Of a DNA stretch of 64,000 nt, positions 26,852 to 34,624 are shown one piece after another. Numbering within the stretch: position 1 is the stretch's first letter; each line of letters starts with the position of its first letter. The stretch covers positions 48,404-112,403 of the forward strand of contig JBJMGV010000062.1 of assembly GCA_045807725.1 (NCBI GenBank), written 5' to 3'. A program made the translations under genes and the position numbers. The notes beneath the pieces were generated by a model. The model was not told the DNA's origin, ran no database searches, and saw nothing but the letters and a program-made list of their open reading frames with translations. The DNA is from DATENM01 sp045807725. GTDB lineage: Bacteria; Acidobacteriota; Blastocatellia; UBA7656.

Positions 26852-27709
26852 ATGTCGAAAGAGAATCCGCGTTATACCGTTCTCATTGTGCCGGGTTCGT
26901 CCTCTAAGGTTCGCCAGATCAGTTTTCACCGCAACCTCATCTATGGCGTCAGCGGCGTCGCCCTGGCGCTGGTTATGATGACCGGCTATGGCAGCATACG
27001 GCTGGCGCAGACCGAATCGCTCAACTTCAAGAACCTCTCGCTGAAGGCTGAAAATCAGAAGCTCAAAGAAACCAACGACGCTTATCAAAACTCCTACGCC
27101 AAGCTCAAAGGGCAGATTGATTACGTCAGCGATATGTCGAAAGAGATGGCGCGGCAGGCGAAAATCGACCGTTCGCCTGAGATTGACAACATCGTCGGCA
27201 CGGGCGGCCCGGAAACCGTCTCGGCGCTCGACCACGCCGCCGATCAGCTTGAGCGTGAGTTGCGCGAGATCAACGACCGTATGAAGTCGGATATGCTGAG
27301 AATGTCGTCAGTGCCGAGCGGCTTGCCCGTCAACGGCTACATCACGGACGGCTTCGGTATGCGGCACAATCCGTTCAGCGGCGAAGGGCACGAATCGCAT
27401 CAAGGACTCGACATCGCCGTCGATCACGGCACGCCGGTGGCGGCGACCGCCGATGGCTTAGTGATTCACGCCGGGCCTTACGCGGGCTATGGCAACTTAG
27501 TGATTCTTTATCACAGCAATGGCGTGACGACGCGCTATGGCCACCTCTCCAGGGTGACAGTCGAGCAAGGCCAGCGCGTCAAGCGCGGCGACCAGATCGG
27601 CCACGCCGGCAGCACCGGGCGTTCGACCGGCCCGCACGTTCATTACGAAGTGCGCGAGAACGACCAGCCGCTTAACCCGATGCGCTTCGCCGGCCAGGCG
27701 CGACCGTAG
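26852..27709 (+). CDS. M23 (LytM) family peptidoglycan endopeptidase
   Basis: A 285-residue membrane-anchored protein. It has an N-terminal membrane segment (about 30-48), a coiled coil (about 52-95 and 125-150), and a C-terminal LytM domain. The zinc ligands are visible: H-Q-G-L-D (HESHQGLDIAVDHG), the central HL in YGHLSRV, and the final HVH in GPHVHYEV. All ligands are present, so it should be an active DD-endopeptidase rather than an EnvC-like activator. A GAG-rich ribosome-binding site (AAGGAGATG) precedes the ATG. Confidence 0.93.
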   Translation: MSKENPRYTVLIVPGSSSKVRQISFHRNLIYGVSGVALALVMMTGYGSIRLAQTESLNFKNLSLKAENQKLKETNDAYQNSYAKLKGQIDYVSDMSKEMARQAKIDRSPEIDNIVGTGGPETVSALDHAADQLERELREINDRMKSDMLRMSSVPSGLPVNGYITDGFGMRHNPFSGEGHESHQGLDIAVDHGTPVAATADGLVIHAGPYAGYGNLVILYHSNGVTTRYGHLSRVTVEQGQRVKRGDQIGHAGSTGRSTGPHVHYEVRENDQPLNPMRFAGQARP

Positions 27710-27720
27710 CATAGGCGAGA

Positions 27721-28045
27721 GCCGCATCGCGGCAATTGATTTAGGCAGGTATTGAAATGCCCGCACCGCATGCCGCGTAGCGGCAGATAAGTTTAGGGAG
27801 ACATTGAAACGCCTGCGCCGCATGCCGCATAGCCTGGCCGGGAGGCGCGATGGTGACAATGATCTCGCGCTTGAAACGCCTGCACTGAATGCCGCGTAGC
27901 GGCAATTGAATTTAGGCAGGCATTGAAATGCCTGCACCGAAAGCCGCATAGAGGCAGATAAGTTTAGGGAGGCGTTGAAACGCCCGCACCGCATGCCGCG
28001 TAGCGGCAATTGAATTTAGGCAGGTACTTTAGTGCCTGCATCTGA
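27721..28045. repeat. Tandem array of six ~51-bp units with paired hairpins
   Basis: Units start at about 27721, 27772, 27824, 27891, 27943 and 27995. Five are 51-52 bp; the third is longer (67 bp) and divergent. Each normal unit has a small GCCGC-GTA-GCGGC hairpin, a short A/T-rich linker (for example AATTGAATTTA or AGATAAGTTTA), and a second hairpin with a TGAA loop, such as AGGCAT-TGAA-ATGCCT. In unit 5 that stem is GGCGT-TGAA-ACGCC, a compensatory A:T to G:C change. There are no unique spacers, so it is not CRISPR. Confidence 0.82.
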
Positions 28046-28060
28046 GGGCCGCATTGTTGG

Positions 28061-28116
28061 GCGTCGCGTCAGCGACGCTTGAATCGGCGGGTATTCAGGC
28101 GTCGCTGACGCGACGC
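28061..28116. repeat. 56-bp palindrome
   Basis: An 18-bp arm (GCGTCGCGTCAGCGACGC) at 28061-28078 pairs perfectly with 28099-28116. The pairing continues inward (TTGAAT/ATTCAG, one wobble) to an 8-nt loop, about 24 bp of stem in all. Each arm is itself palindromic (GCGTCGC/GCGACGC). Confidence 0.8.
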
Positions 28117-28162
28117 GATCACCGCGCCGTTGACTTCCAGGCGTTGAAACGCCTGGCTAAAC

Positions 28163-28237
28163 TCACCCGCCGCTACGCGGCGTCAAATCACCCGCCGCGC
28201 AACGACATCAAATCACCCGCCGCGCAGCGGCATCAAT
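28163..28237. repeat. Three tandem 25-bp repeats
   Basis: Three 25-bp copies start at 28163, 28188 and 28213. Each begins TCACCCGCCGC and ends with a TCAAA/TCAAT box; they differ mainly at bases 12-19, where an inner GC-rich palindrome is kept in copies 1 and 3. Confidence 0.8.
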
Positions 28238-28284
28238 CCATCACATCACCTTTCTGTCATAGTTCAGAGTTGAAGCAATGCAAG

Positions 28285-28330
28285 CCTGATCGGGGCTGCG
28301 CGCGCAGCCATCGGTCGGGTTTTTCTTTTT
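28285..28330 (+). terminator. Terminator-like hairpin upstream of the nuo promoter
   Basis: The stem CCTGATCGG...TCGGTCGGG (with G.U pairs) encloses GGCTGC-GCGC-GCAGCC and is followed by TTTTTCTTTTT. It insulates nuo from transcription entering through the repeat array, or ends a short transcript from that array. Confidence 0.75.
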
Positions 28331-28347
28331 CGGGCGCATGGGCTTGC

Positions 28348-28377
28348 TTGACACTCAATTTCACGAGGCGATAAGAT
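28348..28377 (+). promoter_or_regulatory. Sigma70-type promoter of the nuo operon
   Basis: A perfect TTGACA (28348-28353), an 18-bp spacer and TAAGAT (28372-28377), 17 bp after the terminator T-tract. The leader to the nuoA ATG is about 77 nt. Confidence 0.62.
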
Positions 28378-28460
28378 GCAAAGTCTTGACTAGCGGCGGA
28401 ATTTTTATCCGTGAGACGCTGCCGCAAACCGTCACGCTTGAGCGTTTCCGACAGACAGCA

Positions 28461-28838
28461 ATGACAAACTATATCCCGGTTCTCATTGTGCTGGTTCTGG
28501 CAGTCGGCATGGCTGCCGTGCTCATCATCATCTCGCGCCTGCTCGGCAAGAATCGCCCGACGCCGGAAAAGCTCGCGCCCTACGAATGCGGCGTCGAGCC
28601 GGTCGGCACCGCCCGCGAACGCCAGTCGGTCAAGTTCTACCTCGTCGCTATGGTCTTCCTGCTGTTCGACATTGAGGCGATCTTTCTGGTTCCCTGGGCG
28701 GTCGTCTTCCCGAACGTGCTGCGCGACAACGCCACGCTGAAGTGGGTCTTTTACGGCGAGATGATGCTTTTCATGGTTGTGCTGTTCATCGGCCTGATTT
28801 ACGTCTGGCGCAAGGGCATACTGGAATGGAATCGCTAA
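28461..28838 (+). CDS. nuoA: NADH-quinone oxidoreductase subunit A
   Basis: Membrane-arm subunit of complex I, 125 residues with three membrane spans. Family motif YECGVEPVGTARERQSVKFYLVA, then FDIEAIFLVPWA. The frame is open upstream to 28338, but the promoter sits at 28348-28377, so the start is ATG 28461 (MTNYIPVLIV). First gene of nuoAHJKLMN. Confidence 0.95.
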   Translation: MTNYIPVLIVLVLAVGMAAVLIIISRLLGKNRPTPEKLAPYECGVEPVGTARERQSVKFYLVAMVFLLFDIEAIFLVPWAVVFPNVLRDNATLKWVFYGEMMLFMVVLFIGLIYVWRKGILEWNR

Positions 28839-28896
28839 GCCGGCCCGTGCGCCGCGTCCGCGAGGCGACTGGACTTGTCGCATCACCGATCTGCTT

Positions 28897-29937
28897 ATGA
28901 CTACAGATGTTCTGCTTGAGTGGGTAATCAAATCTGCGCTCATCCTCTTCGTTCTCGTCACTGCGGTTGCCTATTTGACGTTTCTTGAGCGCAAAATAAT
29001 GAGCTGGATTCAACTGCGCATCGGGCCGAATCGCGTCGGCCCGTGGGGCTTGCTGCAACCGCTGGCCGACGGCGTCAAGATGATCTTCAAAGAAGACATC
29101 ATCCCGACCGAAGCCAATAAGTGGCTCTACATCGCCGCGCCCGCCATCTCGCTGATCCCTGCGCTGATGACCTTCATCGTCATTCCATATGGCGGCGTCG
29201 TCCACCTGCCGATCCTCAACCGCGATGTCGCGCTGCACGTCACCAACATGAATATCGGCCTGCTCTACATCTTCGCGCTGACTTCGCTCGGCGTCTACGG
29301 ACTGGTGCTGGCCGGTTGGGCGTCGAACAACAAGTTCTCGCTGCTTGGCGGCCTGCGCTCAAGCGCGCAGATGATCAGCTATGAACTCGCCTTTGGCATC
29401 TCCATCGTCAGCGTTCTGCTCTACACCGGCACGCTCGATTTGACCGAGATCGTCGGCAAGCAGAGCGGCAGGTTCGGTGTCTTCGGCTGGAATATCTTCA
29501 AGCCGCCGCTGTTTCTGGTCGTCATCGTCTACTACATCGCGTCGCTGGCGGAATGTAACCGCACGCCGTTCGATCTGCCGGAAGCCGAATCGGAACTGGT
29601 CGCGGGTTATCACACCGAATACTCGTCGATGAAGTTCGTGATGTTTCAGATGGCCGAATACATCAACCTGATCACGGCCTCTTCAATCGCGGTGACGCTC
29701 TTTTTCGGCGGTTATATCGGCCCGAAGGTAGATGTCTATCCGTGGCTTGGGCTGGTCTATTTCGTGGCGAAGGTGATGGTGCTGATACTGCTGGCGATGT
29801 GGATACGCTTCACGCTGCCGCGCTTTCGTTACGACCAGTTGATGAGGTTCGGCTGGAAGATATTGTTGCCGGCAGCCATCATCAACGTGATTATCACGGC
29901 CACCGTCGTTTTAATCTGGCCGCCGTATCACCCATAG
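28897..29937 (+). CDS. nuoH: NADH-quinone oxidoreductase subunit H
   Basis: Complex I subunit at the junction with the peripheral arm, lining the quinone site. 346 residues, eight or so spans. Motifs: ERKIMSWIQLRIGPNRVGPWG and, in the quinone loop, CNRTPFDLPEAESELVAGYH followed by TEYSSMKF. It directly follows nuoA (58 bp); the usual nuoB, C, D (and G) genes are not in between. Confidence 0.96.
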   Translation: MTTDVLLEWVIKSALILFVLVTAVAYLTFLERKIMSWIQLRIGPNRVGPWGLLQPLADGVKMIFKEDIIPTEANKWLYIAAPAISLIPALMTFIVIPYGGVVHLPILNRDVALHVTNMNIGLLYIFALTSLGVYGLVLAGWASNNKFSLLGGLRSSAQMISYELAFGISIVSVLLYTGTLDLTEIVGKQSGRFGVFGWNIFKPPLFLVVIVYYIASLAECNRTPFDLPEAESELVAGYHTEYSSMKFVMFQMAEYINLITASSIAVTLFFGGYIGPKVDVYPWLGLVYFVAKVMVLILLAMWIRFTLPRFRYDQLMRFGWKILLPAAIINVIITATVVLIWPPYHP

Positions 29938-29963
29938 CTCGGCCCGCAAGTCGGTTCATTGAT

Positions 29964-30479
29964 ATGGAACAAGTTCTCTTCATCGTCCTCGCCGTCATCG
30001 CCGTAGCGACTGCGCTCAACATCATCCTTCAGCGCAACCCGCTCTACAGCGCCCTGTCGCTGATCGGCACGCTGGCATCGCTATCGGCGCTCTACCTGAC
30101 GCTGCACGCGCAGTTCCTCGCCGCGATTCAGATTGTTGTTTACGCCGGCGCGATTATGGTCCTGTTCATCTTCGTCATCATGCTTTTGAATGTGCCGAAG
30201 ACGCAGCCGGTCATCGAGAAGCACAAGGCGCTCGGCTATCTGGCCATCCCGTTCGCCGGCGCGCTGATCGCCGAAGCGTTTTACGTCTTGAAGACGCTGG
30301 CCGACAAGAAGCTCACGCCGGCCTTTGCCGTCGAAGCGCCCGACCGCGCCGTCGGTACGACTTACAGCATCGGCTTCAATCTATTCACGACCTACCTGCT
30401 GCCGTTTGAAGTCACGTCGGTATTGATCCTGATGGCGGTCGTCGGCGCGATGGTGTTGGCGCGGCGCGAGGGCGATTAA
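29964..30479 (+). CDS. nuoJ: NADH-quinone oxidoreductase subunit J
   Basis: Membrane subunit of 171 residues with five spans. The conserved QIVVYAGAIMVLFIFVIMLL segment forms the third helix. ATG 29964 (MEQVLFIVLA) is the start; an upstream open frame to 29742 overlaps nuoH and is not used. nuoI, which often precedes nuoJ, is absent. Confidence 0.94.
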   Translation: MEQVLFIVLAVIAVATALNIILQRNPLYSALSLIGTLASLSALYLTLHAQFLAAIQIVVYAGAIMVLFIFVIMLLNVPKTQPVIEKHKALGYLAIPFAGALIAEAFYVLKTLADKKLTPAFAVEAPDRAVGTTYSIGFNLFTTYLLPFEVTSVLILMAVVGAMVLARREGD

Positions 30480-30527
30480 GCAATCAAGCGGCGCACCGAT
30501 CACGTCGCATCGAGGTGAGAAAAGATT

Positions 30528-30830
30528 ATGGTTCCGCTCTGGTGGTATCTCGGACTTTCGGCGCTGCTGTTCACAATCGGCGCGGTCGGCGTTTTCATCA
30601 AGCGCAACGCCATCACGATCTTCCTGTGCATCGAGTTGATGCTGAATGCCGTCAACCTGTCGCTGGTGGCGATGTCGAGTTACTTCGGCGACATCGGCGG
30701 CCAGTTGTTCGTATTCATCGTGATGACGGTCGCCGCCGCCGAAGCCGCTGTCGGCCTGGCCATTATTATCTCGATCTTCCGCAACCGCGAATCGCTCAAC
30801 GTTGATGAAGCGGACACGCTGAAACTCTAG
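30528..30830 (+). CDS. nuoK: NADH-quinone oxidoreductase subunit K
   Basis: A 100-residue, three-span proton-channel subunit. Conserved Glu residues are in IFLCIELMLNAVNL and AAAEAAVGLAI. GAGGTGAG upstream of the ATG is a fair ribosome-binding site. It lies between nuoJ (48 bp) and nuoL (22 bp). Confidence 0.95.
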   Translation: MVPLWWYLGLSALLFTIGAVGVFIKRNAITIFLCIELMLNAVNLSLVAMSSYFGDIGGQLFVFIVMTVAAAEAAVGLAIIISIFRNRESLNVDEADTLKL

Positions 30831-30852
30831 CGACAAGGTACAAAGGAATAGA

Positions 30853-32997
30853 ATGAACGGAGTTCACAACGAACCACTACTTGCCTTCATCATCCTCGCA
30901 CCTCTGGTCGGCGCAGCCGTCCTCGGCATTCTCGGCAAGAAGATGGGCGAGCGGCTGATCGGCCTGATCGCCTGCTCGACCGTAGCCGTCTCGGCAGTGC
31001 TTTCCTTCGTCGTCTTCTTCAAATATAGCGGCAGGCTGCAAGACGGCGCGAAGATTTTCGATTACCTGTTTACGTGGATACAGGTCGGCAACTTCCGCGC
31101 CGACTTCGCGTTGATGCTCGATTCGCTGTCGGCGGTATACATTCTCTTCATCACCTTTGTCGCCTTCTGGATTCACGTCTTTGCGACCGGCTATATGCGC
31201 GGCGATAAGGGCTACTGGCGCTTCTTCGCCTACCTGAACCTGTTTATGTTCTCGATGCTGACGCTGGTGCTGGCCAACAATTTTCTCTTGATGTTCGTCG
31301 GCTGGGAAGGCGTCGGGCTGTGCTCTTACCTGCTGATCGGCTATTACTTCAAAGAGGGCTACGCCAACGATGCGGCCAAAAAGGCATTCGTCGTCAATCG
31401 CATAGGCGACTTCGGCTTCGCCATCGGATTGATGCTGTTGTTCTGGCATTCCGGTTCGATCTTCTATTTCAACGATCCTTCACGCGGCATTCACGGCGCG
31501 TTCGATTGGGCGATGCAGCAGGCCAGCGATCCCTTCACCGCCGGCACGATCTTCGCGGGCGGGATGACTTCAATTGCCGTCTTGATGTTCGTCGGCGCGA
31601 CGGGTAAGAGCGCGCAGATTCCGCTTTACGTCTGGCTGCCCGACGCGATGGCCGGCCCGACGCCTGTGTCCGCATTGATCCACGCCGCGACGATGGTCAC
31701 GGCGGGCGTTTACATGGTTTCGCGCGCAAGCTCGATCTACACGCACGCGCCCGTAGCGATGTTCATCGTTGCCATCATCGGCGCGGCGACTGCTTTGTTT
31801 GCGGCGACCATCGGCCTGGGTCAGTGGGACATCAAGAAGGTGCTCGCTTACTCGACGATCTCGCAGTTGGGTTATATGTTTCTGGCCTGCGGCGTCGGCG
31901 CGTTTACAGCCGGCATCTTCCACGTCTTCACGCACGCGTTCTTCAAAGCGCTGCTCTTTCTAGGCTCAGGCTCAGTGATTCTCGGCGTCCACCACGAACA
32001 GGATATGCGGCGGATGGGCGGCTTGAAGAAGTATATGCCCATCACGTTCTACACGATGGCCGCCGGCTGGCTGGCGATTTCGGGCTTCCCTTTGCTGTCC
32101 GGCTTCTTCAGCAAAGACGAGATTCTCTTCCGCACCTTCACGTCGAGAGGCATCCCAGATACATGGGCGAAGGTTCTCTGGTTCGTCGGGGCGTTGACCG
32201 CGCTAATGACGGCGGTCTATATGACGCGCCTGATGGTCGTCACCTTCTGGGGCAAAGAGCGATTCGAGACGGCGCGCGAAGAGGCGCATCATCACGCTCA
32301 CCCGGACGAATCGCATCAAGCCGTCACGCCTCCGGGCGTCGGCCCCGCCGAGCACGAGCATCACGGCGGCCCGCCGCGCGAGTCGCCGCGGGTGATGACG
32401 CTGCCGCTTATCGTGCTCGCGGTCGGCGCGGTCTTCGCCGGCTTCCTCGGCGTGCCCGAAGGCTTATCAGGCGGCAAGATTCCGAATTACTTCGAGCGCT
32501 TCCTTGAGCCGTCCATTCAGCACGCTGGCGCGGGGCATGCGGCCACTCAAGCCGGCGCTGAACACGGCGTAGCGCCAGCTTCCGCTGAAGCCGCGCCCGC
32601 CGTCGCTGAACCAATTGGACATGCGACGACAGAGAGCCACGGGCTTGAATTAGGACTAACCGCTCTCTCTGTCATCATCGCGCTGGCCGGCCTTGGCATC
32701 GGCTGGACTTGGTTCAAGCGCAGGCCACTGTGGCAGCCGCCGCGCTTGCTCGAAAACAAATACTACGTGGATGAAGCCTACGACGCGGCGGTCGTGCAGC
32801 CCATCAAGGTCGGCTCGCGCGACGTGCTCTGGGGCATCATTGACCGCAAGTTCATCGACGGCGCAGTCAACGGCGCGGGCTACCTGGCAAGCGGACTCGG
32901 CAACGTCCTGCGCTTCCTGCAATCGGGACTGGCGCGCGGTTACGTCGCGGTCGTCGTGCTCGGCGCGGTCGTGCTGATCTACTACTTCATCCGTTAG
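30853..32997 (+). CDS. nuoL: NADH-quinone oxidoreductase subunit L
   Basis: The largest antiporter-like proton-pumping subunit, 714 residues. Landmarks: FVGWEGVGLCSYLLIGYY, GKSAQIPLYVWLPDAMAGPTPVSALIHAATMVTAGVY (in parts), and the lateral helix at the C-terminal end. A His-rich loop (about residues 477-512: EEAHHHAHPDESH and HEHHGG) interrupts the late transmembrane region, and an Ala-rich stretch follows before the lateral helix. Confidence 0.95.
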   Translation: MNGVHNEPLLAFIILAPLVGAAVLGILGKKMGERLIGLIACSTVAVSAVLSFVVFFKYSGRLQDGAKIFDYLFTWIQVGNFRADFALMLDSLSAVYILFITFVAFWIHVFATGYMRGDKGYWRFFAYLNLFMFSMLTLVLANNFLLMFVGWEGVGLCSYLLIGYYFKEGYANDAAKKAFVVNRIGDFGFAIGLMLLFWHSGSIFYFNDPSRGIHGAFDWAMQQASDPFTAGTIFAGGMTSIAVLMFVGATGKSAQIPLYVWLPDAMAGPTPVSALIHAATMVTAGVYMVSRASSIYTHAPVAMFIVAIIGAATALFAATIGLGQWDIKKVLAYSTISQLGYMFLACGVGAFTAGIFHVFTHAFFKALLFLGSGSVILGVHHEQDMRRMGGLKKYMPITFYTMAAGWLAISGFPLLSGFFSKDEILFRTFTSRGIPDTWAKVLWFVGALTALMTAVYMTRLMVVTFWGKERFETAREEAHHHAHPDESHQAVTPPGVGPAEHEHHGGPPRESPRVMTLPLIVLAVGAVFAGFLGVPEGLSGGKIPNYFERFLEPSIQHAGAGHAATQAGAEHGVAPASAEAAPAVAEPIGHATTESHGLELGLTALSVIIALAGLGIGWTWFKRRPLWQPPRLLENKYYVDEAYDAAVVQPIKVGSRDVLWGIIDRKFIDGAVNGAGYLASGLGNVLRFLQSGLARGYVAVVVLGAVVLIYYFIR

Positions 32998-33043
32998 GTT
33001 TGCTGCAAAACGGGCGGCGCGAAGGTCGCCTTCACATAAAGCG

Positions 33044-34624
33044 ATGAGCGATTACATTGTAACCATTGTCACACTGCTGCCGCTGGCCGGAGCGATCTAC
33101 CTTGCGCTGGTCGGGCGCGGCGAAAAGACCAACGAAACCGACCTCAAGTGGACGGCGCTGGTCTTCTCTTTGGCCACATTCGTCATCTCGCTGGCCTTGA
33201 TCTTTCGATTCCAGACGGACGGCGGCTTGCAGTTTGAAACCAACAAAGAGTGGATTTCAGCCTTCAACCTCGGCGTGCGCTATCACGTCGGCGTTGACGG
33301 CTTGAGCCTCTGGCTGGTCATCCTGACGACGCTGCTCGTGCCGCTGGCGCTCATCTCGTCATGGAATTCTATCCATAAACGGCAGCGCGAGTTTTTGATT
33401 TCAATGCTGGCGCTCGAAACCGGAATGATCGGCGTCTTCGTGGCGATGGACCTCTTCCTGTTCTACCTCTATTGGGAAGTGATGCTCGTGCCGATGTACC
33501 TGTTGATCGGCATCTGGGGCGGCGAGCGGCGCGTCTATGCGGCGATCAAGTTCGTCATCTACACGGTGGTCGGCTCGCTGCTGATGCTTGCGGCCATCAT
33601 CGCGCTCTATTACGCGCACGGTCAGGGGACGGGCAACTTCACCTTCGACATTCCGACGATCACCGAAAGCATACGCGCGGGCCACTTGCTGCTCAGCCCG
33701 CAGGCGCAGATGTGGATGTTCTGGGGTTTCGGCCTCGCCTTCTTCATCAAAGTGCCGCTCTTCCCTTTCCACACCTGGCTGCCCGACGCGCACGTCGAAG
33801 CGCCAACCGCCGGCTCGGTCATCCTGGCCGGCGTGTTGCTGAAGATGGGCACGTACGGCCTGATGCGCTTCAACCTGCCTTTCTTTCCCGACGCCGCGCG
33901 CGAGTGGGCGCCGTTCATCTGCTTCCTCGCCGTCGTCGGCATCATCTACGGCGCGCTCGTGGCGATGGTGCAGCCCGACATCAAGAAGCTGGTCGCGTAC
34001 TCTTCGGTGAGCCACCTCGGCTTCGTCGTGCTCGGCATCTTCTCGTTCACGGATAAAGGAATGCAGGGCGCGCTCTACCAGATGCTCAATCACGGCATCT
34101 CTACGGGGGCGCTGTTCATCATCGTCGGAATGATCTATGACCGCCGCCACACGCGATTGATCGCCGAGTTCGGCGGCCTTGCCAATGTGATGCCGGTCTA
34201 TTCAACGCTCTTTCTCATCGTCACGCTGTCTAGCATTGCCCTGCCCTTGTTGAATGGATTCGTCGGCGAGTTCCTCGTCCTCATCGGAACCTATACCTCG
34301 ACCGTTTTGCCGCAAGCGAAGCTCTACGCCTCGATTGCTGCTATCGGTATGATCTTGTCCGCCGTCTATATGCTGTGGATGTATCAGCGCGTCATCTACG
34401 GCAAGGTGACGAACCCGGCTAATCTCAAGCTGACGGATTTGAGCTTCCGCGAAAAGCTGGTGCTCGCGCCGATGGTGGCGTTGATCTTCGTGATGGGCAT
34501 TTACCCGAACTACTTCTTCGCGCGCAGCAATCGAGTCGTACAGGACATCCAAACGCAATACAACCCGGCTGCCGCGACCTCGCCGCAACAGGCCGGCGCA
34601 ATCAATCAGGCCGAAGAAAAATAG
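33044..34624 (+). CDS. nuoM: NADH-quinone oxidoreductase subunit M
   Basis: Antiporter-like proton-pumping subunit of 526 residues, about 14 spans. Motifs: FYLYWEVMLVPMYLLIGIWG, FFIKVPLFPFHTWLPDAHVE and KKLVAYSSVSHLGFV. The TAG stop is directly followed by the nuoN ATG with no spacer, indicating coupled translation. Confidence 0.96.
   Translation: MSDYIVTIVTLLPLAGAIYLALVGRGEKTNETDLKWTALVFSLATFVISLALIFRFQTDGGLQFETNKEWISAFNLGVRYHVGVDGLSLWLVILTTLLVPLALISSWNSIHKRQREFLISMLALETGMIGVFVAMDLFLFYLYWEVMLVPMYLLIGIWGGERRVYAAIKFVIYTVVGSLLMLAAIIALYYAHGQGTGNFTFDIPTITESIRAGHLLLSPQAQMWMFWGFGLAFFIKVPLFPFHTWLPDAHVEAPTAGSVILAGVLLKMGTYGLMRFNLPFFPDAAREWAPFICFLAVVGIIYGALVAMVQPDIKKLVAYSSVSHLGFVVLGIFSFTDKGMQGALYQMLNHGISTGALFIIVGMIYDRRHTRLIAEFGGLANVMPVYSTLFLIVTLSSIALPLLNGFVGEFLVLIGTYTSTVLPQAKLYASIAAIGMILSAVYMLWMYQRVIYGKVTNPANLKLTDLSFREKLVLAPMVALIFVMGIYPNYFFARSNRVVQDIQTQYNPAAATSPQQAGAINQAEEK

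Larger units (their letters stand above)
27710..28460. other. Repeat-rich intergenic region before the nuo operon
   Basis: This 751-bp gap has no credible gene. In order it holds a six-unit 51-bp repeat array (27721-28045), a near-perfect 56-bp palindrome (28061-28116), an isolated TGAA-loop hairpin (CCAGGCGT/ACGCCTGG, 28137-28156), three 25-bp direct repeats (28163-28237), a terminator (28285-28330) and the nuo promoter (28348-28377). Confidence 0.8.

Noticed and set aside
27721..28045. Regular repeat array as a CRISPR
   Set aside because: Units adjoin without unique spacers, contain two hairpins each, and no cas gene is present.
33401..34150. 249-codon frame antisense to nuoM
   Set aside because: A high-G+C shadow of nuoM; its composition mirrors the sense codons and no domain is visible.
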